64,000 bases of DNA from Neptunomonas japonica DSM 18939. GTDB taxonomy: Bacteria > Pseudomonadota > Gammaproteobacteria > Pseudomonadales > Balneatricaceae. How positions within the stretch are numbered: the stretch's first letter is position 1; every line of letters starts with the position of its first letter. Under the pieces are notes generated by a model. The model had not been told where the DNA came from. It ran no database searches and saw only the letters and a list, made by a program, of their open reading frames with translations. A program made the translations under genes and the position numbers. Below are positions 1-8,821 of the stretch, piece after piece. The stretch is from contig NZ_KE383915.1 of the NCBI RefSeq assembly GCF_000422765.1, forward strand, positions 238,619-302,618, in the 5' to 3' direction.

Positions 1-565
1 TACGTAGAATGTTCGACATATGAGTTTTAATAGTGTGCTCAGTCAATGACATTTGATGCGCTATTTGTTTATTCCTTAAGCCGCAGCGAACCCACTTCAA
101 AACATGATTCTCTTGGCCAGATAATCGACAAAGCGCATGCCCTAAACGTGTTTTTTGGCTATCCATTAAGTCATTTGAGACTTCATCATCATAGCGCCAG
201 ATGCAACCATCGAGCACCGTTTTGATCGCCTTACCTAACTCATCAAGTGAAGCGGTTTTAGCAATAACACCGTTAACGCCACAAAATAATACTCGGCGCA
301 TCCAAGTAATATCTTTATTATCAGTGAGCATAAGAATTTTAGTATCAGGGCGGCGTAGAACACGCTTTACATGCTCTAACTCCTCTAGCCCACTAAGGCG
401 TGCATCAAGAATTACGATGACGGCTTCCTGCCGCTTAGATAACAAGCGAGTCAATTCACAAAAACTATCAACACAAGATGTCCTAGCCATTATGCCAGCG
501 TGATCAAGCGCAACTTGAACGCCTAGGCGGTATAATGGAGATGCATCAGCAATGATGATTTTCAT
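1..565 (-). CDS. LuxR/NarL-type response regulator (3' end beyond window)
   Basis: Reading from ATG at 565 gives 188 residues and runs off the left edge. Residues 1-120 are a receiver domain: phosphoacceptor Asp54 (ILDARLSG), Thr81 (MLTD) and Lys103 (VIAKT) are in the expected places. The C-terminal part is a LuxR-type helix-turn-helix ending in THTIK-like residues (EHTIKTHMSN). The N-terminal acidic pair is reduced: the usual ADDHP reads ADASP, so one metal-binding Asp is Ala, which may weaken Mg-dependent phosphorylation. The ribosome site AGGTG directly follows the stop of the upstream 99-residue gene, so the two are probably co-transcribed. No sensor kinase is in view and the target is unknown. 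Confidence 0.9.
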   Translation of the reverse strand, partial: MKIIIADASPLYRLGVQVALDHAGIMARTSCVDSFCELTRLLSKRQEAVIVILDARLSGLEELEHVKRVLRRPDTKILMLTDNKDITWMRRVLFCGVNGVIAKTASLDELGKAIKTVLDGCIWRYDDEVSNDLMDSQKTRLGHALCRLSGQENHVLKWVRCGLRNKQIAHQMSLTEHTIKTHMSNILR

Positions 566-576
566 AGCGACACCTA

Positions 577-876
577 TTAGCTCAGCTCACTTTTAAGGCG
601 GGCTCGCTCATCATCTGTATATTGAACATACCCTACTGGAATATGGTCATTAATTGCATCGCGTATTTGTTGTGCATCTTCTGCTGAAAAAGCCCCACAA
701 AGCTCAATAAGCTGCACATCTTTAGTGATCATCTCTTGTGCTACCATTTCTGCCTGAGCAACATCAGAAACACCCGACACCATCATGCTAAAGTTTTCAC
801 TATTCAAACGCGCATGATGCTTAAACATTTCTAGGTCATTACTTTTAACAATAAAACCGTATCGTTGTAGTGCCAT
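577..876 (-). CDS. DUF6506-like small conserved protein
   Basis: A 99-residue soluble protein with no signal peptide or membrane segment. The pattern of a short beta strand (YGFIVKS), a central VSGVSD...A segment, and LIELCGAFSAEDAQQI...IPVGYVQY resembles the DUF6506 family as I remember it; the assignment is by recall. The conserved-looking Cys lies in LIELCG. The start is well supported by AGGAGG, 5-6 bases before the ATG. It lies 11 bases upstream of the response regulator and likely forms an operon with it. The function is unknown; pairing with a LuxR-type regulator suggests a small ligand-binding or accessory role, but that is a guess. Confidence 0.75.
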   Translation of the reverse strand: MALQRYGFIVKSNDLEMFKHHARLNSENFSMMVSGVSDVAQAEMVAQEMITKDVQLIELCGAFSAEDAQQIRDAINDHIPVGYVQYTDDERARLKSELS

Positions 877-1241
877 ACCATCCTCCTGAAAAGATCTTAT
901 TATGATTGTCAGAGCATTGGCTCCGCTTTCTGAAGCTTATTCAATAAAAGCACGCTGTCGAAATATGCCTTCATCTTTGAGTACCCTCATTTAAGACTGC
1001 TTTCAGAAAACTCCTTAGTGCCAGAGCTTTTTGAAATGTGGAACCAGTCATAATCAAATACAAATTTAGTCAAAAAAGGCGTAGCTCGTATTCCCTTCAG
1101 ACATCAGCAAAAAAAAGCCGCTTCATGAATATCATGAAACGGCCAACTCAGCAGCAAGCTGATAGGGACGAGCATAAAAACTAATGCGCCATAAACGCAA
1201 GTCAAACAAATAATTCTTTAAAAACAGTTATATAAAATTTC
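877..1241. other. Intergenic region upstream of the DUF6506-like gene
   Basis: 365 bases without a supported gene. It must hold the promoter of the minus-strand DUF6506-like/response regulator pair in its left part and the pta terminator in its right part. I see no RNA gene and no repeat here. Confidence 0.6.
1117..1143 (-). terminator. Rho-independent terminator of pta
   Basis: An inverted repeat with arms GCCGTTTCATGA and TCATGAAGCGGC (minus-strand sense) is followed on the minus strand by a run of seven T. It lies about 100 bases past the pta stop and closes the taurine cluster. Confidence 0.85.
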
Positions 1242-2237
1242 TTACGCGTGCGCTTGCACAACAGTAATCGCAATAACATTGACCACATCTTTCGCACTAC
1301 AGCCTCTTGAAAGATCATTGGCGGGTTTGTTTAAACCTTGCAAAATAGGACCAATTGCATCGGCTTTACCAATTCTCTCTGCAAGCTTATAGCCAATATT
1401 TCCCGCCTCAAGGTTGGGAAAAATTAGTACATTGGCACGTCCATGCGTGGCAGAATCTGTTACTTTTCGATCAGATATTTCTGCCACAATCGCAGCATCT
1501 AACTGCACATCGCCATCAATGGCCAAATCTGGCATTTTCTCTTGTACTAAACGCGTCGCTTCTACCACTTTATCTACAGCAGCATGTTTAGCACTACCAC
1601 TGGTAGAGAAAGACAACATGGCAACACGTGGCTCCTCTTCCAACAAGGTCCTAGCGCTATTAGACGCAGACATGGCAATCTGTGCGAGCTGTGAAGCGTC
1701 TGGATCAATAACCAGACCACAATCGGCAAACAACACTCCGCCTTTGAGCTCGTGAAAAGGCTCGCATAGCATCATAAGGAAAAAGCTCGATATCATCGTG
1801 CTAGAAGGCGCCATACCGATAATCTGAATCGCAGAGCGAACGGTATCACCCGTCGTATAAACAGCACCGGCTACTGAGCCATCAGCATCACCTAAACGCA
1901 CCATCATCTGTGCATAATGCAGAGGGTCTTTCATACTGATAGAAGCCTGCTCAATTGTCATGCCTTTAGCTTGGCGCAACTCGAACAACGCTTGAGCATA
2001 CCTCCCTGTTGCATCAGACCTCGCTGGATCAATCAGAGCTATCGAGTTAAGATCAAAACCTAATTCAGCCGCTTTACTATTAATTGAGGCCGAATTTCCT
2101 AATAGAGTGATGTCGGCGATGCCTTTTTGAGTTGCTATCACTGCCGCTTCAATAATGCGAGGATCTTCCCCTTCTGCAAGTACTACCCTTTTAGGGTCTT
2201 CACTTGCACGTTTAAAAATATTATTCAGGGCCTTCAT
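1242..2237 (-). CDS. pta: Phosphate acetyltransferase
   Basis: A 331-residue single-domain PTA_PTB protein without the N-terminal DRTGG/P-loop extension of long Pta enzymes. It converts acetyl phosphate plus CoA to acetyl-CoA plus phosphate. The N-terminal AEGEDPRI and the central SVAGAVYTTGDTVRSA block with the C-terminal GRANVLIFPNLEAGNIGYKL are family hallmarks. Its place 200 bases downstream of xsc fits the taurine pathway, where Xsc releases acetyl phosphate that Pta passes to central metabolism. A strong hairpin sits just upstream of its ribosome site (AGGAT), so it may be translated or processed separately from xsc. The start MKALNNIF is clear. Confidence 0.95.
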   Translation of the reverse strand: MKALNNIFKRASEDPKRVVLAEGEDPRIIEAAVIATQKGIADITLLGNSASINSKAAELGFDLNSIALIDPARSDATGRYAQALFELRQAKGMTIEQASISMKDPLHYAQMMVRLGDADGSVAGAVYTTGDTVRSAIQIIGMAPSSTMISSFFLMMLCEPFHELKGGVLFADCGLVIDPDASQLAQIAMSASNSARTLLEEEPRVAMLSFSTSGSAKHAAVDKVVEATRLVQEKMPDLAIDGDVQLDAAIVAEISDRKVTDSATHGRANVLIFPNLEAGNIGYKLAERIGKADAIGPILQGLNKPANDLSRGCSAKDVVNVIAITVVQAHA

Positions 2238-2256
2238 ATCTACTTATCCTCAAGGA

Positions 2257-2281
2257 TTGCTCAGAGGGAGCCTCTGAGCAA
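2257..2281 (-). promoter_or_regulatory. Intercistronic hairpin before pta
   Basis: A perfect 11-bp stem (TTGCTCAGAGG / CCTCTGAGCAA) with a 3-base loop, ending about 20 bases before the pta start and just upstream of its ribosome site. There is no T run after it on the minus strand, so it is not a classical terminator; an mRNA-processing or stabilising element is more likely. Confidence 0.55.
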
Positions 2282-2384
2282 CTCACTATTAAAAATGAGT
2301 TATTCGCAGGAGCCTAAAAAGAATCAATATAAAAATGTCTAACGATAACGAAACAGCTGACAGGCATAAGTAAAGTTTAAAAGA

Positions 2385-2408
2385 ACCGAAGGCCGGCTAG
2401 CCTTCGGT
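2385..2408 (-). terminator. Hairpin downstream of xsc
   Basis: Arms ACCGAAGGC and GCCTTCGGT form a 9-bp stem about 30 bases past the xsc stop. On the minus strand it is followed by TCTTTTAAAC, a short imperfect T tract. It could terminate part of the ald-xsc transcripts before pta. Confidence 0.6.
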
Positions 2409-2437
2409 AAGGTACATCTTAGCCAGTCTACAAAGGC

Positions 2438-4207
2438 TTACTGGAAGTCTTTGTACTTATCCAAGTGACGAACTGGTTTAGAAAGTGCATCACGACGGAA
2501 CGGATCGCCTAGCTCACGAGTACACATGATCTCGATAACAGTGGTCTTGCGATTTTCCATCTGGTCGTTAAGAGCAGCTTTCAAAGCAGCACCAACGTCT
2601 TCTAGCTTATCAACTACAACACCTTGAGCGCCCATAGAGCGTGCAATATCTGCAAAGCTTGGGTTTTCTAGCTCACCAGCAACGAAGCGGCGGTTGTAGA
2701 AATCTACCTGGTTCTTCTTCTCTGCACCCCATTGGCGGTTATGGAAAACGATTGCAGTAACAGGAATATCTTCACGTACGCATGTCATGATTTCCATCAT
2801 AGACATACCCCATGCGCCGTCACCAGCGTAAGAGATACCTGGACGATCAGGAGCCGCAACTTTAGCACCGATCATTGTAGGCAATGCATAACCACAGTTA
2901 CCGAAAGCCATTGCCGCGAAGAAAGAACGTGGACGTTCAAAACGCAAGTAGCTGTTAGAAACAGAGTTAATGTTACCGATATCAGTTGATACCATTACGT
3001 CAGCAGGCATCGCTTTTTCAAGCTCACGTAGGACCTGGCGTGGGTGTAGGTATTGACCTTCTTCACCATTTTGCTCTGCGATCATCTCCATAGAGTAATC
3101 GTCGCGCTCGTGGATCCACTCGTCCAGCTCCTTCTCCCAAGATGCTTTCTCAGCTGCAACTTCAGCTTCACGAGCAGCACGGTTATCAAGACACTTTGCA
3201 GGCTTGCCTTCCATAAGAGCCATGATAGATTTAGCGGCTGCTTTAGCATCACCACAAATTGCTACATCAACTTTCTTAACCAAACCTAGCATTTTAGGGT
3301 TGCAATCAATCTGGATAATTTTAGCGTTCTTCGGCCAGTAATCTAGACCGTGCTGTGGCAAGGTACCGAATGGACCTAGACGAGTACCAAGCGCTAGTAC
3401 AACATCCGCTTTAGCAATCAGCTTCATCGCTGCTTTAGAACCCTGGTAACCCAGAGGACCACACCAGTTAGGGTGAGATGCAGGGAAAGAGTCATTGTGT
3501 AGGTAGCTGTTTACAACTGGCAGACCAAGCTGCTCAGAGATAGCGATAGCTTCGTTGAAAGCATCACCGATAACCACACCACCACCAGAGATCATTACTG
3601 GGAATTCAGCATTAGCTAGTAATTCAGCAGCTGCTTTAAGTGACTCTTCACCACCAGCAGCACGCTCTATACGGATAGGCTGAGGTATCTCACAGTCAAT
3701 ATCTCCGTAGAACAAGTCACGTGGAATGTTCAACTGAGTAGGGCCGTTTTCTAGCATAGCGCGGTCAAAACAACGCGCAGTGTATTCAGCCATACGTGCG
3801 TTGTTAGTTACTGTTACCTGGAACTTAGTAATAGTTTCGAAGAACGGTAGCTGTTGAGCTTCCTGGAATCCACCCAACCACTGAGTGTTAGTACCTGTTT
3901 CTGGTGTGATACATACAACAGGAGAGTGAGCCCAGTATGCCGCAGCAATTGCTGTAACAAAGTTTGTGATACCCGGACCATTCTGAGCAATACACACACC
4001 GTGACGACCTGATACACGAGAGTAACCGTCAGCCATGTGACCACCGCCCTGCTCATGCACTACAGGAATCAAACGAATACCTGCAGGAGTGAAGATATCC
4101 ATTGCGTCCATAAAAGCTGAACCCATGATACCGAAACAATCAGTTACACCATTTGCAACAAGTGTTTCCACCATTGCTTCACTAGGAGTCATACGAGCCA
4201 TAGTCAT
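2438..4207 (-). CDS. xsc: Sulfoacetaldehyde acetyltransferase
   Basis: A 589-residue thiamine-diphosphate enzyme that cleaves sulfoacetaldehyde with phosphate to acetyl phosphate and sulfite, the desulfonating step of taurine dissimilation. It has the POX-type order: N-terminal pyrimidine-binding domain with the activating Glu in VVHEQGG, a central domain, and a C-terminal diphosphate-binding domain with GDG (462) through HN (489-490). The N-terminal FGIMGSAFMDAMDIF segment is typical of Xsc and differs from acetolactate synthase. AAGGA precedes the ATG at 4207. ald lies 57 bases upstream and pta follows, so product handling and substrate supply are encoded together. Confidence 0.96.
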   Translation of the reverse strand: MTMARMTPSEAMVETLVANGVTDCFGIMGSAFMDAMDIFTPAGIRLIPVVHEQGGGHMADGYSRVSGRHGVCIAQNGPGITNFVTAIAAAYWAHSPVVCITPETGTNTQWLGGFQEAQQLPFFETITKFQVTVTNNARMAEYTARCFDRAMLENGPTQLNIPRDLFYGDIDCEIPQPIRIERAAGGEESLKAAAELLANAEFPVMISGGGVVIGDAFNEAIAISEQLGLPVVNSYLHNDSFPASHPNWCGPLGYQGSKAAMKLIAKADVVLALGTRLGPFGTLPQHGLDYWPKNAKIIQIDCNPKMLGLVKKVDVAICGDAKAAAKSIMALMEGKPAKCLDNRAAREAEVAAEKASWEKELDEWIHERDDYSMEMIAEQNGEEGQYLHPRQVLRELEKAMPADVMVSTDIGNINSVSNSYLRFERPRSFFAAMAFGNCGYALPTMIGAKVAAPDRPGISYAGDGAWGMSMMEIMTCVREDIPVTAIVFHNRQWGAEKKNQVDFYNRRFVAGELENPSFADIARSMGAQGVVVDKLEDVGAALKAALNDQMENRKTTVIEIMCTRELGDPFRRDALSKPVRHLDKYKDFQ

Positions 4208-4264
4208 AATTCCTTATTATTAATATTGACAACAATTTCTGCTGTCGGTGAAAAAGTTAAATAA

Positions 4265-5371
4265 TCAAGCACAGTAAGAGATGTATTCACGTCCTAGTGC
4301 ATCAGCTACTTCTTTGCTAGTAATTTGCCCGTTATGGACATTCAGACCATTCGCTAGATGCTTGTCACGGCGAATTGCTTCCTGCCAGCCAAGATCAGCT
4401 AGTGAAACGATAAATGGTAGCGTTGCATTGTTTAGAGCCAATGTTGAGGTACGAGCAACCGCTCCCGGCATATTGGCAACACAATAATGAACAACACCAT
4501 CCACAATATAAGTAGGGTCCTGGTGTGTTGTTGCATGAGACGTTGCAAAGCAACCTCCCTGATCAATTGCAACATCAACGACGGCTGAACCAGGCTTCAT
4601 GCGAGAAACCATATCAGCAGTCACCAGTTTTGGCGCTGCAGCGCCAGGAATTAGCACACCACCAATCACTAGATCGGCTGAGAGTACGTGCTCTTCCAGC
4701 GTTGCTTTACTTGAATACACAGTTTGAATAGCCGTGCCAAATTCAGATACCAAGCGGCGCAAGACATCAACAGAACGATCTAAGATAACCACTTGGGCAC
4801 CCATGCCGATAGCCATACGAGCTGCGTTAGAGCCAACGACTCCGCCACCTATAATGGTAACTTTCGCAGGCTCAACACCTGGCACGCCACCAAGAAGCAT
4901 ACCGCAACCTTCTTTGGATTTTTCCAAGCAAGCCGCGCCCGCTTGAATAGACATACGCCCCGCGACTTCAGACATTGGCGCTAATAAAGGCAACCCGCCT
5001 CTATCCGATGTGACTGTTTCATAAGCGATACATGTTGCACCACTAGCTTGAAGGTCATCTGTTTGATCAGGATCAGGAGCAAGATGAAGATAGGTAAATA
5101 GTAACTGGCCTGGACGAAGCATTTTACGCTCGACAGCCTGAGGCTCTTTTACTTTAACGATCATATCTGCAGCAGCAAAAATCTCTTTTGCTGTTTCAAT
5201 AATCGTAGCCCCTGCTGCAAGATAATCTGCATCGGTAAAACCAATACCAACACCGCCATTGGCTTCGACCATTACTTGATGACCACGACTGGTTAGCTCC
5301 TCAACACTAGCGGGAACCATACCAATACGGTACTCATGATTTTTGATCTCTTTAGGAACGCCTATCAACAT
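4265..5371 (-). CDS. ald: Alanine dehydrogenase
   Basis: NAD-dependent alanine dehydrogenase of 368 residues. It regenerates pyruvate from the alanine made by Tpa and releases ammonium. MLIGVPKEIKNHEYRIGMVP is the standard N terminus; I start at the ATG at 5371 because GGGAG lies 7 bases upstream, whereas the longer frame to 5401 adds ten non-conserved residues. The Rossmann glycine motif is GGGVVGSNAA, and the substrate-binding His is in TYLHLAPD. It is the first gene of the ald-xsc(-pta) unit, behind a control region that carries a sequence also present upstream of tpa. Use of Ald instead of glutamate dehydrogenase marks a Tpa-type rather than Tdh-type taurine route. Confidence 0.95.
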   Translation of the reverse strand: MLIGVPKEIKNHEYRIGMVPASVEELTSRGHQVMVEANGGVGIGFTDADYLAAGATIIETAKEIFAAADMIVKVKEPQAVERKMLRPGQLLFTYLHLAPDPDQTDDLQASGATCIAYETVTSDRGGLPLLAPMSEVAGRMSIQAGAACLEKSKEGCGMLLGGVPGVEPAKVTIIGGGVVGSNAARMAIGMGAQVVILDRSVDVLRRLVSEFGTAIQTVYSSKATLEEHVLSADLVIGGVLIPGAAAPKLVTADMVSRMKPGSAVVDVAIDQGGCFATSHATTHQDPTYIVDGVVHYCVANMPGAVARTSTLALNNATLPFIVSLADLGWQEAIRRDKHLANGLNVHNGQITSKEVADALGREYISYCA

Positions 5372-5486
5372 AATACCACTCCCGTTTACTATTATTATCA
5401 TTCAAGGTAGTAGAGTTTTTTTCTGGGTTGGTCTGTTACAAAAACATCATCACCAACACAAATTGCATGGTTAGAAGATTAGGAGT

Positions 5487-5513
5487 CTGGCCCTAAAGTC
5501 AGTAGAACCAGAT
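5487..5513. promoter_or_regulatory. Candidate TauR operator upstream of ald
   Basis: Two related 10-base elements face each other: CTGGCCCTAA (5487-5496) and, in the opposite sense, TAGAACCAGAT (5503-5513). From memory, Rhodobacter TauR recognises CTGGACYTAA-like repeats; the first element matches 9 of 10. The second word recurs exactly upstream of tpa at 9006-9016. Binding is an inference. Confidence 0.4.
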
Positions 5514-5604
5514 TTAAAGAATGGGTTGAGCCAGAGAAAGTAAAACCATGCACATATTTATAAGTTATTTAAATACAATAACTTACGGAAACGCAAAAAT
5601 AAAA

Positions 5605-5630
5605 AAACCACTTATTAAAGTGGTTTTTTT
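5605..5630. terminator. Terminator after tauR
   Basis: An AAACCACTT / AAGTGGTTT type hairpin with A and T runs on both sides lies about 20 bases beyond the tauR stop. On the minus strand it ends in a run of T, so it closes tauR and insulates ald from read-through. Confidence 0.85.
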
Positions 5631-5651
5631 TGGTGACCCATCAACACGGAA

Positions 5652-7130
5652 TCAAACCATAGAGTGAATCAATTCAGCCAGTTTCTTAATTCCTGGTTCA
5701 ATCCGGTCAGTAGAAATAGAGGAATATCCTAACCTGAAGTAGTTCGCAGGAGGAGCATCATCAAGAAAATGAATTGCACCTGCCTCGATCAAAATACTTT
5801 CATCTTTTGCACGCTCTTGCAAAACAGAAGCATCCAAACCTTCCGGGCCTTTAACCCAGTAACAAGATCCCCCAAATGTGGGTTGATCATGCGACTCTGG
5901 TAAGTGAGCCGTTAGGGCCTCATCCATTGCTCTCCAGCGTGTTTGATAATTGCGCATAATATTCATAATCAAAGAGTCGTGATAACCACGCTCTAAAAAC
6001 AGAGCAACTGAGCGCTGATTATTAGCTGCTGGATGTCGCACCATTAAACGGCGCAAAGCTCTAGCTTCGTGAATAAGCTCAGCAGGCCCCACCAAATAAC
6101 CCACCCGCAACCCCGGTGCTAATGTCTTTGATAAGCTACCGATGTAAAGCACTCGGTCGTTCTTATCCAAGCTTTTTAAAGCCGGTATTGGGTTGGTTTT
6201 AAAGTTAGTTTCACTTTCATAGTCATCTTCGATGATGATGAAATCATCTTCATTTGCGCGACGTAGCAGCTCGTACCTACGCTCGATTGGCATAGTTACG
6301 GTTGTCGGACACTGATGACTGGGTGTGGTATACACAAGATCACAGCCTTTGAGTCGGTCATCAACAATCATTCCATCCTTATCGACTGGAATAGTACGCA
6401 CTTGAGAAGGGTTGAGCTTGGCTATATTGCGAATATCAACATAACCCGGATTCTCTAACCCCATCACGCTAGTCTTATCAAGGAGAAGCTTTGCCAGCAT
6501 ATACAGTGATTGCTGCGCGCCAACGGTAACCAAAATCTGATCAGCAGAAGCCCACACTCCACGCCTCGGCAATAAACGCGTGCGGATTTGCTCTACTAAT
6601 AAAGGATCGTCATTATCAAAGCGATCCGCCGCCCACTCACTAATCGAGGGACCACTGACAGCATCTCTACAACACTCACGCCAATTCACTGTCGGAAATA
6701 GCGATGAATCAAATTGCCCATAAATAAATGGGTAATTGTATTTTTGCCAGTCACGCGGCTTGATGACATTCGTTTGTTGCGATGGTTTTAATTTAAAACG
6801 CCCTTCCCAGTACGGGCAATAAGTACCCGCAGATTCATCATCTTGCGAATCACTCGGCGGAGGCGTTTTCACCTGCCCCTGCAAGATATCAGGGTTAACG
6901 TAATATCCACTTCTCTCTCTTGCAATCAAATATCCATCATCTAACAAATGCTCATAAGTCAAAACGACCGTATTACGTGCGACATGAAGCTGTTGAGCCA
7001 GTTTTCTACTAGAAGGTAATGGAGAGTCAACAGGAATATTGCCATTCAATATAGCCGCTGCGATCTGCTCTCTCAACTGCTGCTGAAGACTACCGCCCTT
7101 ACCAGGAGTTAAGTGAAAGAGATGAAACAT
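5652..7130 (-). CDS. tauR: MocR-family transcriptional regulator, probable taurine regulator TauR
   Basis: A 492-residue MocR protein: a GntR winged helix at residues 10-75 (LQQQLREQIA...LPSSRKLAQQL...RNTVVLTYEHL), a linker to about residue 120, then a fold-type I aminotransferase-like domain with the PLP lysine in YIGSLSKTLAPGLRVGY. Such proteins sense an amino compound through PLP and activate catabolic genes. It lies between tpa and ald, all on the same strand but with its own terminator, which supports a role as pathway-specific activator. Relatives such as PdxR or GabR have the same architecture, so the name rests on context. ATG at 7130 gives the normal N terminus. Confidence 0.85.
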   Translation of the reverse strand: MFHLFHLTPGKGGSLQQQLREQIAAAILNGNIPVDSPLPSSRKLAQQLHVARNTVVLTYEHLLDDGYLIARERSGYYVNPDILQGQVKTPPPSDSQDDESAGTYCPYWEGRFKLKPSQQTNVIKPRDWQKYNYPFIYGQFDSSLFPTVNWRECCRDAVSGPSISEWAADRFDNDDPLLVEQIRTRLLPRRGVWASADQILVTVGAQQSLYMLAKLLLDKTSVMGLENPGYVDIRNIAKLNPSQVRTIPVDKDGMIVDDRLKGCDLVYTTPSHQCPTTVTMPIERRYELLRRANEDDFIIIEDDYESETNFKTNPIPALKSLDKNDRVLYIGSLSKTLAPGLRVGYLVGPAELIHEARALRRLMVRHPAANNQRSVALFLERGYHDSLIMNIMRNYQTRWRAMDEALTAHLPESHDQPTFGGSCYWVKGPEGLDASVLQERAKDESILIEAGAIHFLDDAPPANYFRLGYSSISTDRIEPGIKKLAELIHSMV

Positions 7131-7366
7131 TCATTTAGCCTTTTACAATAAATTCTTGTTTTAATTTTTGCACACTAATCTCCAACCATCAAACTAGCAT
7201 GAACAGATGGCCTCAAAGCGGCAAACCTATAAGCGATGCATAAAATAAAGCACCATGACACGCAGTATAGTGTATGGCAGTCGATTACTCAGCAGACTTG
7301 TATCAAGGATAGAGAAATATAAATTTTTGGTAAGTTTCAACGAAGCAAAGCAGTTTTTGTCGTAAA

Positions 7367-7394
7367 GACAACTATCCAAGAATGGATAGTTGTC
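7367..7394 (-). terminator. Hairpin terminator after tpa
   Basis: A 12-base inverted repeat (GACAACTATCCA / TGGATAGTTGTC) with a 4-base loop, about 35 bases beyond the tpa stop. On the minus strand it is followed by TTTACG, a weak T tract, so termination may be partial. Confidence 0.6.
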
Positions 7395-7429
7395 TATTTA
7401 ACGTAGACTAAGACTTAGATAGTCGTGTC

Positions 7430-8821
7430 TTATGCATTAGGAGCTATTTCAGCCAATGCATTATCAATAGCATCAACGATTTTATCGATATCAGCTTGTG
7501 TAGCAATTAACGCGGGGCTCAAGCAAATAGTATTGTTGTACTCTTTGAATGAACGGTTAGTTCGACCAATAATGACACCATTTTTCATGCAGTGCGCACC
7601 AATAGCCATCGCAACACTTTCATCAACAGGCTCTTTAGTCACACGATCTTTAACCATCTCAAAACCAGCAAACAAGCCTTTACCACGTACATCACCGATG
7701 ACGTCGTATTTTTCCATTAGCTGATTCAAACGGCCTTTCAAGTACTCGCCCTGCTGATTTACATTATCAAGCAGATTCTCATCTTCGATGATTTGCATGT
7801 TAACCAATGCCGCTGCAGGACCTGCAGTACAACCACCAAACGTAGAAATATCACGGAAGTAGTCCATACGTGGATCTTCAGGATCTTTAAACTGATCAAA
7901 TAGATCTTCAGTCATAACGGTGCATGAAATTGCTGCATAACCAGACGCAACACCTTTAGCCATCGTTACCATATCTGGCTTAATACCGTAATGCTGGTAA
8001 CCAAACCATGTTCCCGTACGGCCTAAGCCACATACAACTTCATCGATATGAAGCAGGATATCGTATTGTTTACAAATTTCTTGAACACGCTCCCAGTAAC
8101 CATGAGGCGGCTCAATAACACCACCACCTGCTGTGATTGGCTCTAAGCACAATGCTCCAACAGTTTCAGGACCTTCTGCGAGAATAACTTTTTCAATCTC
8201 ATTAGCAGCCCAAACGCCGTAATTTTCTTTATCTGACTCTTCTTGAGCACGATATTCACAACAATGCGGTACTTCTACGAAACCAGGTGTAAACGGACCG
8301 TACTGGTTTTTACGCTCGTACTGACCAGTCGCACTTAGCGCTGTAATAGTCGTGCCGTGATAGTCACGCTCACGGAATAAGATTTTATGCTTTTGTCCGC
8401 CATTTTTCTTAGCTGCTAGCTGGCGAACAATTTTAAATGCTTTTTCATTTGCTTCTGAACCTGAGTTTGAATAATAAACACGGCTCATGCCTGGCATTTT
8501 AGCAATTAGTTTTTCTGCAAACTGTGCAGCAGGTACGTTACCCGCAGTTTGAGCGAAATAGTTAAGGGTAACCAGCTGGTCACGCACTGCATCAGCGATT
8601 TCTGTACGACCGTAGCCAACATTGACTGTCCATACTGCGCCAGATACTGCATCCAGATATTCATTACCTTTCGCATCCCAAACACGCATGCCTTCGCCTT
8701 TAACAATAACCATCGGATCAGCTTCTTCGAATGGTTTATGTTGCGTTAGATGATGCCAGATATGTTTACGGTCGTTACCAACCACTTCTTTTGCATCAAA
8801 TTCGTTAGCGTTGTAAGTCAT
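7430..8821 (-). CDS. tpa: Taurine--pyruvate aminotransferase
   Basis: A class III (omega) PLP aminotransferase that transfers the amino group of taurine to pyruvate, giving sulfoacetaldehyde and alanine. I use ATG at 8821 (463 residues) rather than the in-frame GTG at 8827, since GAGG is 8 bases before the ATG but only 2 before the GTG. The PLP Lys is about residue 289 (VTMAKGVASGY); the cofactor Asp is in LLHIDEVVCGLGRTG; YYSNSGSEANEKAFK is the phosphate-binding segment. The N-terminal region with IWHHLTQHKPFEEADP is characteristic of Tpa. Products feed Xsc and Ald encoded downstream. It is read away from thiS with a 380-base shared control region. Confidence 0.95.
   Translation of the reverse strand: MTYNANEFDAKEVVGNDRKHIWHHLTQHKPFEEADPMVIVKGEGMRVWDAKGNEYLDAVSGAVWTVNVGYGRTEIADAVRDQLVTLNYFAQTAGNVPAAQFAEKLIAKMPGMSRVYYSNSGSEANEKAFKIVRQLAAKKNGGQKHKILFRERDYHGTTITALSATGQYERKNQYGPFTPGFVEVPHCCEYRAQEESDKENYGVWAANEIEKVILAEGPETVGALCLEPITAGGGVIEPPHGYWERVQEICKQYDILLHIDEVVCGLGRTGTWFGYQHYGIKPDMVTMAKGVASGYAAISCTVMTEDLFDQFKDPEDPRMDYFRDISTFGGCTAGPAAALVNMQIIEDENLLDNVNQQGEYLKGRLNQLMEKYDVIGDVRGKGLFAGFEMVKDRVTKEPVDESVAMAIGAHCMKNGVIIGRTNRSFKEYNNTICLSPALIATQADIDKIVDAIDNALAEIAPNA

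Noticed and set aside
201..503. 100-codon plus-strand frame at the left edge
   Set aside because: It lies opposite the receiver domain of the response regulator, which has all key residues on the minus strand.
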